Shown here: piece by piece, positions 1 to 11,659 of the stretch
Layout of the letters: each line of letters starts with the position of its first letter
How positions within the stretch are numbered: the stretch's first letter is position 1
DNA from: Dissophora ornata
Taxonomy: Eukaryota > Mortierellomycota > Mortierellomycetes > Mortierellales > Mortierellaceae
Direction: 5' to 3'
Assembly: GCA_025201705.1 (NCBI GenBank)
Contig: MU617418.1
Coordinates: forward strand, 1-13,605
DNA: 13,605 nucleotides
Made by a program: the position numbers and the translations under genes
Notes under the pieces: generated by a model
Databases searched by the model: none
The model's input: only the letters and a program-made list of their open reading frames with translations
What the model was told of the DNA's origin: nothing

Positions 1-92
1 AAAAAAAAATGCCTTTGCTTCGTCAAGTGAACCTTGTTGCTTTTGTCTCCATCAACTCGACTACCCTCCACCGGCTAACTCGAATTCCAGCA

Positions 93-1010
93 ATGGTCGT
101 CATCACATACTGCGTGGAATACGCTGAATCACAGAAGAGTGTCTGTTTGAAATGCAACAAGATTATCCCCAACAAATCGCTCCGTGTCGGCAGAATGGAG
201 CGTCAGTCCGAGAAGGAGAAGAAGAAGTTTGCCAAGTTCCGTTGGTACCACTTCAAGTGCTTTGAGGTAAAACAAGGACACCGCGGCTGGACATGGACAA
301 AGGAGAAGTGACCTCAATGCAGACAGAGAACAGGCCGCCTAACCCCTCACCTTCCCTTATTTGTGAAAAAGGTTCCCGAAATCATGACAAAGATCCCAGT
401 GCACTTGATCCGCGGACAGGTCAACCTCTTAGACAAGGTAACTCCCCAGCGCGATCACTATGACGCAATACCGCTACCCTCCCGACCCTAAAATTAAAAA
501 CTCGACCAATATGTTTATTCGTTTTAGGACAAGGTGCGCTTGGAAAGAGTCATCAAATTGGGCGTAGGCGCCTCCTGGAGCCAGATTGTTGATCAGCACA
601 AGAAGAAGGTCAAGGAAGAAGAAGATGCCGCCGCCGCAGAAGCACTCGCCAACGGAACCCCCATCCCCGATACCAAATCAAAATCAAAATCAAAATCGGA
701 TCCGGATTTCGACACGGACGACGAGGACGATGTCACAGGATCGGGCGCGAAGGATTTCACGGCCCAATTGACAGGCGAAATCGACCGGAAACAGGAGCGC
801 AAGAACCGAAAGGTCAACAAGCTGAAGGCAAAGACTGAAGGCGCCAAGGTTGAAAAGAAGGGAGCGGCGGGATCAAAAGGAAAGAGCTCGGCTGCCAACA
901 ACAACAGCAGTGCAAAACAAATGTCGGCGGTCGAGAAGGCTATTGCAGCATCGAGAGCTGATAGCAAAAAGAAGCTGGAACAGATGCAGAGCAAGTTTGG
1001 AAAGAAGTAA
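93..1010 (+). CDS. PARP-type zinc-finger protein, three exons (about 240 aa)
   Basis: Exons are 93-266, 372-437 and 528-1010, with introns 267-371 and 438-527 (both GT-AG, phase 0). The N-terminus carries a PARP-type zinc finger: Cys18, Cys21, His53 and Cys56 (C-x2-C-x31-H-x2-C), with the family's SLRVGR motif at 29-34 and WYHFKCF at 51-57. The finger continues across the exon junctions into VPEIMTKIP and GVGASWSQIVDQH. In PARP1 and related proteins this finger binds DNA ends or nicks. Here no ADP-ribosyl-transferase domain follows: the rest is a KS repeat, an acidic DTDDEDD stretch and a Lys-rich tail ending in KFGKK. That suggests a small nuclear DNA- or chromatin-binding protein, by inference only. 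The start at 93 is chosen over the in-frame ATG at 9 because the finger begins right after it and fungal relatives start close to the finger. An AATAAA lies 63 nt past the stop. The family call is firm; the cellular role is not known. Confidence 0.85.
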
Positions 1011-1072
1011 AAACGAAAACAGCCCCTCGTCCCCCTGAAGGGAACAAAAACAATCAGGTCCATCTGGCAAAA

Positions 1073-1078
1073 AATAAA
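1073..1078 (+). terminator. Poly(A) signal of the PARP-finger gene
   Basis: AATAAA lies 63 nt after the stop codon at 1010, in an A-rich stretch. The next gene is convergent and ends at 1278, so the 267 bp between the two stop codons must hold both 3' ends. I see no coding content there. Confidence 0.5.
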
Positions 1079-1277
1079 CATCATTCTTTTATCATCAAGC
1101 ATTTTCACAGAACGCGTTTTGAGTACAAGTTGGAGCAGTGTTATTTACAATCAGGTTGTGCTTCACTATGTAACGACAATGGCTTGTTTTTTTTTTCTTG
1201 CGTGGGGTTTAGCGTGTCCTGTGTCAAATAAGCGTTGCAAGGATTGTTCAAAGTTCCATTAGGGTGGAATGGAGCCT

Positions 1278-3017
1278 TTACACAGACCATTTGTTCATCT
1301 CTTCGATCAAACGATCCACAGTGCCTTTCGATCCACCTGCTCCTGAAGATCCAGGTCCTGCAGCATCCTCCTTGGAGTACAGTACATTAGCCAACGCGCC
1401 TGTTTGCTTTAACCATTCCCGGACATTCTTCCCCCTTGCACCCGAAGATGATCCTCCAGAAGTCTTGAGAGTCGCTCGATCATTGTTCGCACATGCTGTG
1501 CTCGAGCCTGCGTATTGTCCCTCGTCCTCTACCAGGCCATGGTGCATGGTCATGACTTTATTCCATTCCGAGAGTGACGGCGATTGTGACGACGACGACG
1601 ATGGAGCGCCCAGTCCACCATTCGATCCAACCGGAGTGGCAGCCAAAGGTCTCGATATTGATTGCATACCCGGTGTCGACATTCCCCCGATACTCAGACT
1701 CGATAGCAGGACTCCTGAAGTAACGTCGTCATCAAGAACACCATTATGTTGTCCTCTGTGCGCGCTGTCCTGATATCCCTGATACTGTGTTGTTAATGAA
1801 CTGTCTGGGACCCCCTGGAATGGGTCGGCACAGATTGCAGCGCGTCTGTTTGTCCTTGAGGTCATGTGCCGCAAATGCACAGGCAGTCTAGAACGGTAAT
1901 GGGTCTTGGTCACCCCTCCGTTACTGACGGACCCTCGCAGCACCGGATCGCCCGCCCCTGGAGCTAGTCCTCCTACTCCCGATCCTTCCCGGTCTTCGGA
2001 CGATGCTAAAGCCGCAGTTCTGGCGCCACTCCCATGGCCCCCCACCACGCCGATCGTTGATAAATGGTAGTCGCGCTGAGCTGACGCAGCCCAGTATTGA
2101 AACGGTGGAAACTTGCGGTACTTGAAAGGGTTGTAGCTCAGATGGTGCCGCAGGGTGTAGTAGTGCGGATGTTGGTTGTGGTGGTTATAGTGCAGGGAAT
2201 GCGCACCGCCGCCTGCGTAGACGCGGTGGCGGTGTGGTCGAGACACTGTTGCCAAAAGCGACTCTCGTGGCATTCTCAGCTTGCTATAGTCAATTACTGT
2301 GGTTCTGCTGGACTCTGCGCGGCTGGCAGCCGTTCTTGCTACTGACGGGTCATCGATATCGTCCGTCTCCATGTCCTGGTCACCGTCCTGTTCCCTTCCC
2401 CTCGACCGTGAATGCGCCACTGCCTCTGGTGCTCTAGAGCTGTGACTCTCCTGCTCTTGCTGCTGTTGGTTTAGGGATAAGAGCAGTGGGACAGAAAGGC
2501 TTCGCTTCCTGAAGAACCCAACCTCCACTGTTCCTGAGCGTCCTCGTACAACTTGCTCGTCAAGCTGATACAGCTCCTGGCTATCGGACTGAGGTGCATA
2601 TTGGTGGTATCCTTGCACCCTTTGCCGTATCCGGTCGTTGTGACGAAGATGCGACTGTAGGTGAGGGTTGGGGTGATGGTGCGGCTGCCGCGGATCCGGC
2701 TGGTGGTGGATGAGATGCGGATGAAGTTCTTCTGTTTGCGATGCCAGAATCGTGGGATTCAGCATGACTGGTGATGATGGCTCGAGGAGAGAGTGGTGCG
2801 TGGGATGATGCTCGTTGGTGCCGTTTCCACCATAGCGCTCTTGAATAAAACCTGGTTCTTGGATGTGCTGCTGCTGTTGGTGCTGCTGTTGCTGTGCTGT
2901 GGACGTGGACTTGTCTTGGTACTCTTGTTGTTGCTGCTGCTGGTGAAATTGGTGTTGGTCTTTGAGGTGGTGCTGCTGCTGTTGCGCGATGGCATTCGAA
3001 TCGAACTGATGGAGCAT
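1278..3017 (-). CDS. Gln/His-rich low-complexity protein of unknown function (579 aa)
   Basis: A single uninterrupted 579-codon frame on the minus strand. The first 50 residues are mostly Q and H, encoded by mixed CAG/CAA/CAT codons, followed by His/Pro-rich, Arg-rich and Ser/Gly-rich stretches. The only parts that look ordered are a Tyr/His-rich block with NPFKYRKFPPFQYW near residues 290-310 and the C-terminal tail, which holds SEWNKVM, NVREWLKQTG and VDRLIEEMNKWSV. I recognise no domain, signal peptide or membrane segment. An in-frame TGA sits directly before the ATG at 3017, so this is the start unless a splice junction lies between them. Low-complexity Q-rich proteins of this kind are often transcription or RNA-granule factors, but nothing here proves that. 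The length of the frame, the well-formed tail and the convergent neighbour argue for a real gene; an overlooked small intron is possible. Confidence 0.65.
   Translation of the reverse strand: MLHQFDSNAIAQQQQHHLKDQHQFHQQQQQQEYQDKSTSTAQQQQHQQQQHIQEPGFIQERYGGNGTNEHHPTHHSLLEPSSPVMLNPTILASQTEELHPHLIHHQPDPRQPHHHPNPHLQSHLRHNDRIRQRVQGYHQYAPQSDSQELYQLDEQVVRGRSGTVEVGFFRKRSLSVPLLLSLNQQQQEQESHSSRAPEAVAHSRSRGREQDGDQDMETDDIDDPSVARTAASRAESSRTTVIDYSKLRMPRESLLATVSRPHRHRVYAGGGAHSLHYNHHNQHPHYYTLRHHLSYNPFKYRKFPPFQYWAASAQRDYHLSTIGVVGGHGSGARTAALASSEDREGSGVGGLAPGAGDPVLRGSVSNGGVTKTHYRSRLPVHLRHMTSRTNRRAAICADPFQGVPDSSLTTQYQGYQDSAHRGQHNGVLDDDVTSGVLLSSLSIGGMSTPGMQSISRPLAATPVGSNGGLGAPSSSSSQSPSLSEWNKVMTMHHGLVEDEGQYAGSSTACANNDRATLKTSGGSSSGARGKNVREWLKQTGALANVLYSKEDAAGPGSSGAGGSKGTVDRLIEEMNKWSV
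2865..2990 (-). repeat. CAG/CAA trinucleotide-rich tracts coding poly-Gln
   Basis: Several short runs of CTG/TTG on the plus strand (CAG/CAA on the coding strand) encode the glutamine runs near the N-terminus of the minus-strand gene. They are interrupted rather than pure, which points to a long-standing coding repeat and not a recent expansion. Read on the plus strand they produce a spurious leucine-rich frame. Confidence 0.7.
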
Positions 3018-3246
3018 TCAAGACGTCTGGTTTCTACTGCTGGATGGCAAAACTACGACGAAGGGTGGGGATGGGGCGAGGTAACTTTGTGTTCAAAGGA
3101 GAGAGATAAGCAAATAAAAATCGGGGGGAGAGAAAGATACCAGCACCAATTGAAAGAAGGGCTACATGCACAAGCGATCCTATGGTAGTGCCATGGTGGT
3201 GGCTGCATCCACCGATGCATCGCATCGCACGAGTAGCATACATCGC

Positions 3247-3254
3247 TATAAATA
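3247..3254 (+). promoter_or_regulatory. TATA box (TATAAATA)
   Basis: TATAAATA is followed by about 93 nt of C/T-rich leader and then an ATG at 3348. This layout matches the TATA-leader-ATG arrangement of the F-box gene at 4654-4763. The reverse complement is also TATA-like, so it could alternatively serve the minus-strand gene starting at 3017, 230 bp away. Confidence 0.4.
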
Positions 3255-3347
3255 AAGAACGAACACCTCCCCTCGCGCATACATCAATCTTTCATCCCCT
3301 GGATCTTCTCTGTATTTCTCCACCCACCCTATCCACCCCTGTCCCCC

Positions 3348-3491
3348 ATGACTACACCTTATGCCACCGCATCTTCATCCATCCTAGGGTTTGCTTGCTC
3401 TCGGCTCTCGTTTCCTGCTTCAGCTTCTGGTGATGATAGTGCGAGAGCTTTGATATTAGGTATTAGTAAGAATACACACGCCTTACGATAA
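3348..3491 (+). CDS. Possible short protein or first exon (47 codons)
   Basis: An ATG placed 94 nt past a good TATA box and a pyrimidine-rich leader opens a 47-codon frame (begins MTTPYATASSS, ends NTHALR). I recognise no family. A GTAAGA donor at 3466 and a CAG acceptor at 3512-3514, with a TACTAC branch-like site between, would remove a 49-bp intron and extend the frame in phase to a TAG near 3650, for about 84 residues including Ser/Leu from the CT repeat. That intron would be shorter than the others in this window, so the extension is speculative. The promoter layout is the main argument; the frame itself is short enough to be chance. Confidence 0.2.
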   Translation: MTTPYATASSSILGFACSRLSFPASASGDDSARALILGISKNTHALR

Positions 3492-3583
3492 AATGTTACT
3501 TACTACGCCTTCAGTTCAACGAGTTTCAAGTCTCCTTTGTTCCGTTTTTCAAGCCGAGAATGCATTCAACCCTTTCCCCCCCT

Positions 3584-3600
3584 TCTCTCTCTCTCTCTCT
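3584..3600 (+). repeat. (CT)n microsatellite
   Basis: A pure run of about eight CT units. A (GA)n run 174 bp downstream (3775-3790) is its reverse complement, so the two arms could pair in single-stranded DNA or RNA. Confidence 0.85.
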
Positions 3601-3675
3601 GTCCTCGACTTGCTTTCTTTTTCCACTGCAATGTTTATTTGCACTTACTAGATCCCGACGAGCAGAAACGAAGAT

Positions 3676-3724
3676 ACGCGTGACCTCATCGATTCGAATC
3701 GAGCGGAGCAAAATATCGACGCGT
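3676..3724. promoter_or_regulatory. Two ACGCGT sites flanking a 14-bp palindrome
   Basis: ACGCGT occurs at 3676-3681 and again at 3719-3724. Between them lies the perfect palindrome TCGATTCGAATCGA (3689-3702). ACGCGT is the core of the MluI cell-cycle box bound by MBF-type factors in yeasts. That it works here is inference: neither flanking start codon is close (about 660 and 1040 bp away). Confidence 0.3.
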
Positions 3725-3735
3725 CTGACGACAAG

Positions 3736-3764
3736 GTGCCACACAGTGGCACACACAGTGGCAC
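3736..3764. repeat. Tandem 12-mer and short inverted repeat
   Basis: ACACAGTGGCAC is repeated twice without a gap (3741-3752 and 3753-3764). The upstream GTGCCAC (3736-3742) forms a 7-bp inverted repeat with GTGGCAC (3746-3752) around a 3-nt loop. Confidence 0.8.
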
Positions 3765-3774
3765 GCACACGGCC

Positions 3775-3790
3775 GAGAGAGAGAGAGAGG
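3775..3790 (+). repeat. (GA)n microsatellite
   Basis: About eight GA units, complementary to the (CT)n run at 3584-3600. Confidence 0.85.
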
Positions 3791-3959
3791 ACGCACTGAC
3801 AGCATTTACATGAACACTGCATTACGGGTTATGTCTTCATAAACGTTCATTGCTGTGTTTGCTGCTGAATACATTTTTTAATCTTCATACAATGCAACAT
3901 ACCGGTGGAAGGGGATCGCATATTACAGATTTGGTTCCAAATCTCAAACGCTTGACTTG

Positions 3960-3981
3960 ATTGGTTTCATTGGGCACCAAT
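3960..3981. promoter_or_regulatory. Cluster of three CCAAT pentamers
   Basis: ATTGG at 3960-3964 and 3969-3973 (CCAAT on the minus strand) and CCAAT at 3977-3981 fall within 22 bp. CCAAT is the recognition core of the fungal Hap/NF-Y complex. A weak TATA-like TATAACA follows near 4040 with a C/T-rich stretch and ATGs at 4111 and 4122, so this could be a promoter, but the frame after it is not recognisable. Confidence 0.25.
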
Positions 3982-4609
3982 TTGTATTATCGAAGTATGA
4001 CAAGTGCAGATCCAGCCGTTCTTGCGGAGGGTGCATATTGTATAACACCTTTATTTCTTTCCCATTCACCATTTTGGCATCATTCTCTTCCCCTCTGCAC
4101 TGAGTTCAGTATGTACCTCTGATGCTGGCCACGTCAAGGATCTTGAGAATACTGAAGATTCGCAGGAAAAGATGTGTCTCAGATGAAACTGCAATCGCAA
4201 TGTGTTGTGTGCAATACTCGTCAGGGATATGTGCCAATCTCTTCGGATTTATTGATCTTGAGTGGATTGTGGAAAGTAAACGCATGTCTCAATGTTTTCA
4301 ACAGTACCCAAAAAAAAATAGGGATATCAAAATGTTGCCTGTACTTCTCTGCCGCTTGTCTGTAGAGCTATCAGCGCGTCTCAGCCAACACTAGCATGTT
4401 GTGATATACCACGTGGTGCGAGGGTAGCGCTGGAAAGAACAAAAAGAACAAAGGAACGAAAAACTTAACAGACCAATCCGAGAGCCATTGAGGCCGAGAC
4501 AGCGAACTACAAAGGCAGAATGCACTCGCATGGTCTGTGCGACGATTATTTCCTTTGGAGACCCGTTCGCAGTTGATGGAAAGCGTCACTACGAAATTTC
4601 GGCTGTTTG

Positions 4610-4660
4610 CCAATCAGGTGTCGCTGGTCAGCGCACTCCATGGAATAAATGCCTATAAAA
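4610..4660 (+). promoter_or_regulatory. CCAAT and TATA elements of the F-box gene
   Basis: CCAATCA at 4610-4616 and TATAAAA at 4654-4660, followed by a pyrimidine-rich leader and an ATG at 4763, 103 nt past the TATA box. The TATA box falls inside the N-terminal part of the longest possible ORF (ATG at 4649), which argues that 4649 is not the true start. Confidence 0.6.
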
Positions 4661-4762
4661 CAACGCCTCGCCGTTGCTCATCTTTCCGCGTGCTTTATTA
4701 ATCCTTCTGTCCAGCCAATTCCTGTCTCTCCTCTGCCTACATCGCCCCCCTCGGTACTTGAT

Positions 4763-6025
4763 ATGAACCCCCTACAAATTCCTGAGCTTCTCTCCTCAAT
4801 TTGCCACCATCTAGATAGAAAGACTCTCGTAGCAACAACCCAGGTCTGTCTCAACTGGTACCAGATCTGTACACCCATCCTCTGGGAGTTCTGCTCCTTC
4901 TCCGCAGAGCAGTATGGCGCCTACCACGATGTGTTTGACGACCACGCTCGCCTTATCCGCCACATGGACGCGCAAAACCGTCTGATAGGTGCTGAGATGC
5001 GCTTCATTGCACAGCAGTGCATCAACCTCGGGTCTCTCACACTACGGTATTACCAGGCGACGCCTTCGAGCCTGGATATCCTCTGCGACGGGATTCCGCG
5101 TGTCCAATACCTATCGTTTGAGCTATGTCGAGGCATCAACAGCAGCAGCATCGCTCCTAGGCTCACGCGTCTTCCGAACCTGACGCATCTCGACATAATC
5201 GTCCATACGCAAGAGAGAGGGAATGGGGACTGGCGTGAGGACGATATGGCGCTGATGCTGACAAGATGTCCGCTCCAGTACCTCAAGATCGTGGGGCCGG
5301 ATTTGTCACATATACACCTTTTGGGTGTCCAGAGACACACTTCGCCGCTGCCGCTGGTGCATTTGCACCTGGTCTCAACATTCCTGTCTGAGAACGCGCT
5401 TAAGAACCTCCTGTGCAAGAGTCCACATCTGTCGACCCTTATCTTGCTCCACAATGCAAACAAGAACTCGACGGTCCAGGTGATTGCCGAGAACTGTCCG
5501 AACTTGAGGATGCTGGAGTTGAAAAACTCAAAGAGTATCGCGACTGCAGCGTTCGACTCTGTCTTCAAGAAATGTCCACTGCTCACCAACCTAGACATCT
5601 CGTACACATTAATCTATGATGCTGCAGTGATTGCATTAGCCCAGCACTGCCCGAAACTCCAGATCTTAGATCTTTCAGGTTGTTCCCGAGTGACGCATAC
5701 TGCATTCCTGGAGCTGTTGACGGCGCTGACATGTCTGCGGCATCTTCGTGTAGGCGGATGTACAAAACTCAAGATCGAGGCGTTCTCAGGCACAGCGCCT
5801 TGGGCTAGTCGACAGACGCTTGAGGTGTTGGATATATCCTCGGTTGGAATATGTGCTGAATCTGACTCGCTGGATATGCTTGTGCAGCACCTGGGCTCGC
5901 TGACTCGGCTGCGGCATCTGTATCTCGATGAGGGTGTGAGTCAGCACTTGGCGATCGAGCGGTTCTTGGCACAGACTTCGAGCGTATCTCTGTCGATTAC
6001 ACAGCCCGAAACCCGCCCGTCCTGA
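4763..6025 (+). CDS. F-box / leucine-rich-repeat protein (420 aa)
   Basis: A single exon. The N-terminus (MNPLQIPELLSSICHHL, then CLNWYQICTPILWEF by about residue 45) has the spacing of an F-box, the segment that binds Skp1 in SCF ubiquitin ligases. The rest is a series of leucine-rich repeats of the cysteine-containing Amn1/Fbxl kind, for example CPNLRMLELKNSKSI, CPLLTNLDISYTLI and CPKLQILDLSGCSRVT, each about 26 residues. In this family the repeats choose the substrate for ubiquitination; the substrate here is unknown. An in-frame ATG at 4649 would add 38 residues, but the TATA box at 4654 overlaps that segment and the extra residues resemble a translated leader, so I take 4763. F-box/LRR proteins are greatly expanded in Mortierella-like fungi, so orthology is hard to assign. 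Confidence 0.85.
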   Translation: MNPLQIPELLSSICHHLDRKTLVATTQVCLNWYQICTPILWEFCSFSAEQYGAYHDVFDDHARLIRHMDAQNRLIGAEMRFIAQQCINLGSLTLRYYQATPSSLDILCDGIPRVQYLSFELCRGINSSSIAPRLTRLPNLTHLDIIVHTQERGNGDWREDDMALMLTRCPLQYLKIVGPDLSHIHLLGVQRHTSPLPLVHLHLVSTFLSENALKNLLCKSPHLSTLILLHNANKNSTVQVIAENCPNLRMLELKNSKSIATAAFDSVFKKCPLLTNLDISYTLIYDAAVIALAQHCPKLQILDLSGCSRVTHTAFLELLTALTCLRHLRVGGCTKLKIEAFSGTAPWASRQTLEVLDISSVGICAESDSLDMLVQHLGSLTRLRHLYLDEGVSQHLAIERFLAQTSSVSLSITQPETRPS

Positions 6026-9466
<3,441 letters not shown>

Positions 9467-9559
9467 AGTCGATGACATGACCGCAGGCGATTTGGAAGGA
9501 AGGCATCGATCCTGTTGCTGATCCTTTTAAAACGAATATCTTGAGCACGCACAAAAAAG

Positions 9560-9565
9560 AATAAA
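9560..9565 (+). terminator. Poly(A) signal of PAB1
   Basis: AATAAA 93 nt after the PAB1 stop codon at 9466, within an A-rich stretch. Confidence 0.5.
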
Positions 9566-9610
9566 ACTTTCGCCTGGGCAAAGGTTCTCGAAAGAGAGTT
9601 AAAAAAAAAA

Positions 9611-9637
9611 CACTCACACACACACACGCGCGCGCGT
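9611..9637. repeat. Alternating (AC)n-(CG)n tract
   Basis: A run of AC dinucleotides passes straight into a run of CG dinucleotides, giving over 20 bp of almost uninterrupted purine/pyrimidine alternation directly after A10. Such tracts can adopt Z-DNA under negative supercoiling. Confidence 0.8.
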
Positions 9638-9921
9638 CGGCTTTTCATGGTATGGCGATGATGACACATATTGAATATCTCAACGGTACGCAATTGCACC
9701 ATTGTTTGCATCGTGAGAACAACGCAATTGAGGTACCAGAGGCCAAATGGCGGTTGCACAAAACAAAAGGACGGGTGCCACCACTCCAATGAAACGGCCC
9801 GCAGTGCGTACGCAAGCAACCTTGAATGCAATAAATACAAAGTCCCAAAGACAAGCTCGCTTTGCGCCACCACTTTTCTTTTTTCTCATTCCACTTCTGA
9901 CATTGCCAACAAAAACTAGGA

Positions 9922-11659
9922 ATGGCGCTTTCAGACAACCCACAGACTATTGCTCGACTGCTTGAGCAAGTTGCTCAACATGCCTCCACAAAGTTTGACC
10001 CGGCAGAGTCGCAACGCCAGACCCTGCCTCTCGACGCGTTTCCCTCTTCTGCGCAGTTGCAAGAAAAGTTGGTTGATTCTTCAACACGCGCGTTCCTTTC
10101 CCTCCAGCTGACTCAAGATGGCACAGGACTCGAGGCGACAGTCGATGAGTTGGTGTCGCGGATCGGACCGTCGCTCGCAAACAGCGCAGGGCCTCGGTAT
10201 TTCGGACTCGTGACCGGCGGAGTGACCCCGGCGGCCTTTATTGCAGACTGGATCGTGACGACGTACGATCAGAACACTATCTTGCACTCGCCTGAGGCCT
10301 TTTCCGGGTATAGCGTTATTACAGAGCAGGCGATGCAAATGGTCGTGGATCTGTTTAACTTGCCGAGAGTCGGCGGCGGTGGTGGCGTAGTAGCGTCCGT
10401 TTTGGAAGATAACTTTAGAGCTATGACGACGTCAGGATCAACGGCGTCGAACGTTGTGGGCATGGCGGTGGGACGGCAGTGGCTGGGTGTCCATGACCGT
10501 GGAGTGGACTATTGTCAAGACGGGTACGACGGACAGGTGGTGGTCGTGACCAACATGGCACATGCCTCGGTTTGGAAGGCTGCTAGTATCTTGGGGATTG
10601 GACGGAAACAGGTGGCAGAGGTACCAGGGATGGGCTTGACGGAAGGTGATGATGAAGAAAGGGCTTTGGAGGAGGAGATCAAGAAATGGAGGGATCTTGG
10701 CAAATCCGTTATCGTGTTCTTGGCCTTTGGAGAGGTCAACACTGTAAGCTTCCAGATCGAGTTTGTTTTTCGATTTGAATCGTGTGTCTATGCATATTCA
10801 CTAATGAAAGCTGCTACCTGCCACACAGGGTATTTTTCCAAGAAATACACGTCGAATTGCAGAGATCTGCAAGAAGTACAATTGCTACTTCCACATCGAC
10901 GGCGCTTTTGGAATCTATGCCCGCTGCTCACCCAAGTATGCTCACTTGGCTGATGGACTCGAGTTGGCGCACAGCATCACTGGTAAGGTTATTTTTCGTT
11001 GGTAACCGTTCGCTGTGCTCCTAGCAGAACTAGACTCACCAACTTTCTGGACTTCATTGTCAATAGCCTGTGGACACAAATGGCTGAATGTGCCTTACGA
11101 CTGCGGTATGTTCTTGTACCGCCAATCACTCGAAAAATCTATCATGGAGCCTCTCTTCTCCTCCACAGCAGCCTATCTCCGCCCCTCCGACACACCCTTC
11201 TCGCACCCCATGAACATCTCGATCGAGAACTCACAGCGATTTCGCTCGTTGCCCGTATGGGCCACCTTGCGAGCATATGGTCGTGAAGGGTACAGGAGGA
11301 TTGTGGAAGAAAACTGTCGGTTTGCGAAGACGATGTATGATTGGATGAAGCATACACGACCGGATCTGTACACGGTTTTGACAGAGGAGTGCCCGTTGAA
11401 CATTGTCGTCTTTGCGCAATCTCAGAAACAAAGCAATGGCCAGAAGGAAGAGATTATAGAGTCGAACGAGTCACTAGAAAAGAAGAATGCGGCACTGTTG
11501 GCGGGGATCAATCAGACAGGAGTGGCGTACTTTTCGCCAACGGTGTGGAATGGCCGACCGGCGATCCGGGCGGCGGTCAGTAACTGGAAGACGACTGTGG
11601 AGTTGGACTGGGAGCCTGTTCGAGCCGTGTTAGAAGAGCAGGCGACAGTCGTTGCGTAA
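9922..11659 (+). CDS. Group II PLP-dependent amino-acid decarboxylase, three exons (522 aa)
   Basis: Exons are 9922-10743, 10829-10982 and 11067-11659, with introns of 85 and 84 bp (GT-AG). The protein matches the group II pyridoxal-phosphate decarboxylase fold that includes aromatic-amino-acid, glutamate and tyrosine decarboxylases. Signature elements are the phosphate-binding TTSGSTASN (169-177), the PLP-stacking His214 in AHASVWKAA, the ring-contacting Asp298 in HIDGAFG, and the Schiff-base Lys330 in GHKWLNVPYDCG. The full length fits the family. The residues before the lysine read ACGHK; many relatives have an Asp at the position of this Cys, and the second junction splits the preceding Ala codon, so that junction deserves a transcript check. 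The substrate cannot be read from the sequence. The product would be an amine and CO2. No targeting signal is evident, so a cytosolic location is likely. Confidence 0.92.

Larger units (their letters stand above)
3018..4609. other. Long stretch without a confident gene
   Basis: About 1.6 kb between two divergently oriented starts (3017 minus, 4763 plus). It is larger than any other gap in the window. It contains a TATA box with a pyrimidine-rich leader (3247-3347), short ORFs at 3348-3491 and 4122-4394, a repeat/palindrome cluster (3584-3790), three CCAAT pentamers (3960-3981) and a 10-bp ACCACGTGGT palindrome with a CACGTG core (4408-4417). No frame here shows a recognisable protein domain, and I found no convincing tRNA, snRNA or snoRNA. 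Part of it must be the upstream region of the Gln/His-rich gene; the rest may hold an unannotated transcript or a gene remnant. Confidence 0.6.
9467..9921. other. PAB1 3' region and decarboxylase promoter
   Basis: 455 bp between the two same-strand genes. It contains an AATAAA (9560-9565), the alternating (AC)n(CG)n run (9611-9637), two copies of ACGCAATTG (near 9688 and 9721), and an AATAAATA TATA-like sequence at 9830-9837, 84 nt before the decarboxylase ATG. No frame looks coding. Confidence 0.55.

Noticed and set aside
9..92. Upstream in-frame ATG of the PARP-finger gene
   Set aside because: The 28 extra residues have no similarity to the family, and the finger begins close after the ATG at 93.
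2130..2175. tRNA-like A box (TAGCTCAGATGGT)
   Set aside because: It lies inside the coding frame of the Gln/His-rich gene, with no B box and no cloverleaf around it.
2793..3188. Plus-strand frame that reads like a leucine-rich membrane protein
   Set aside because: It is the antisense of the CAG/CAA glutamine tracts of the minus-strand gene (CTG and TTG read as Leu).
3925..3955. T-arm-like GATTTGGTTCCAAATC
   Set aside because: There is no A box at the proper distance upstream and no paired acceptor stem; it is only a small palindrome.
4649..4762. N-terminal extension of the F-box protein
   Set aside because: The TATA box overlaps its first codons and the residues look like a translated pyrimidine-rich leader, so the start at 4763 is preferred.
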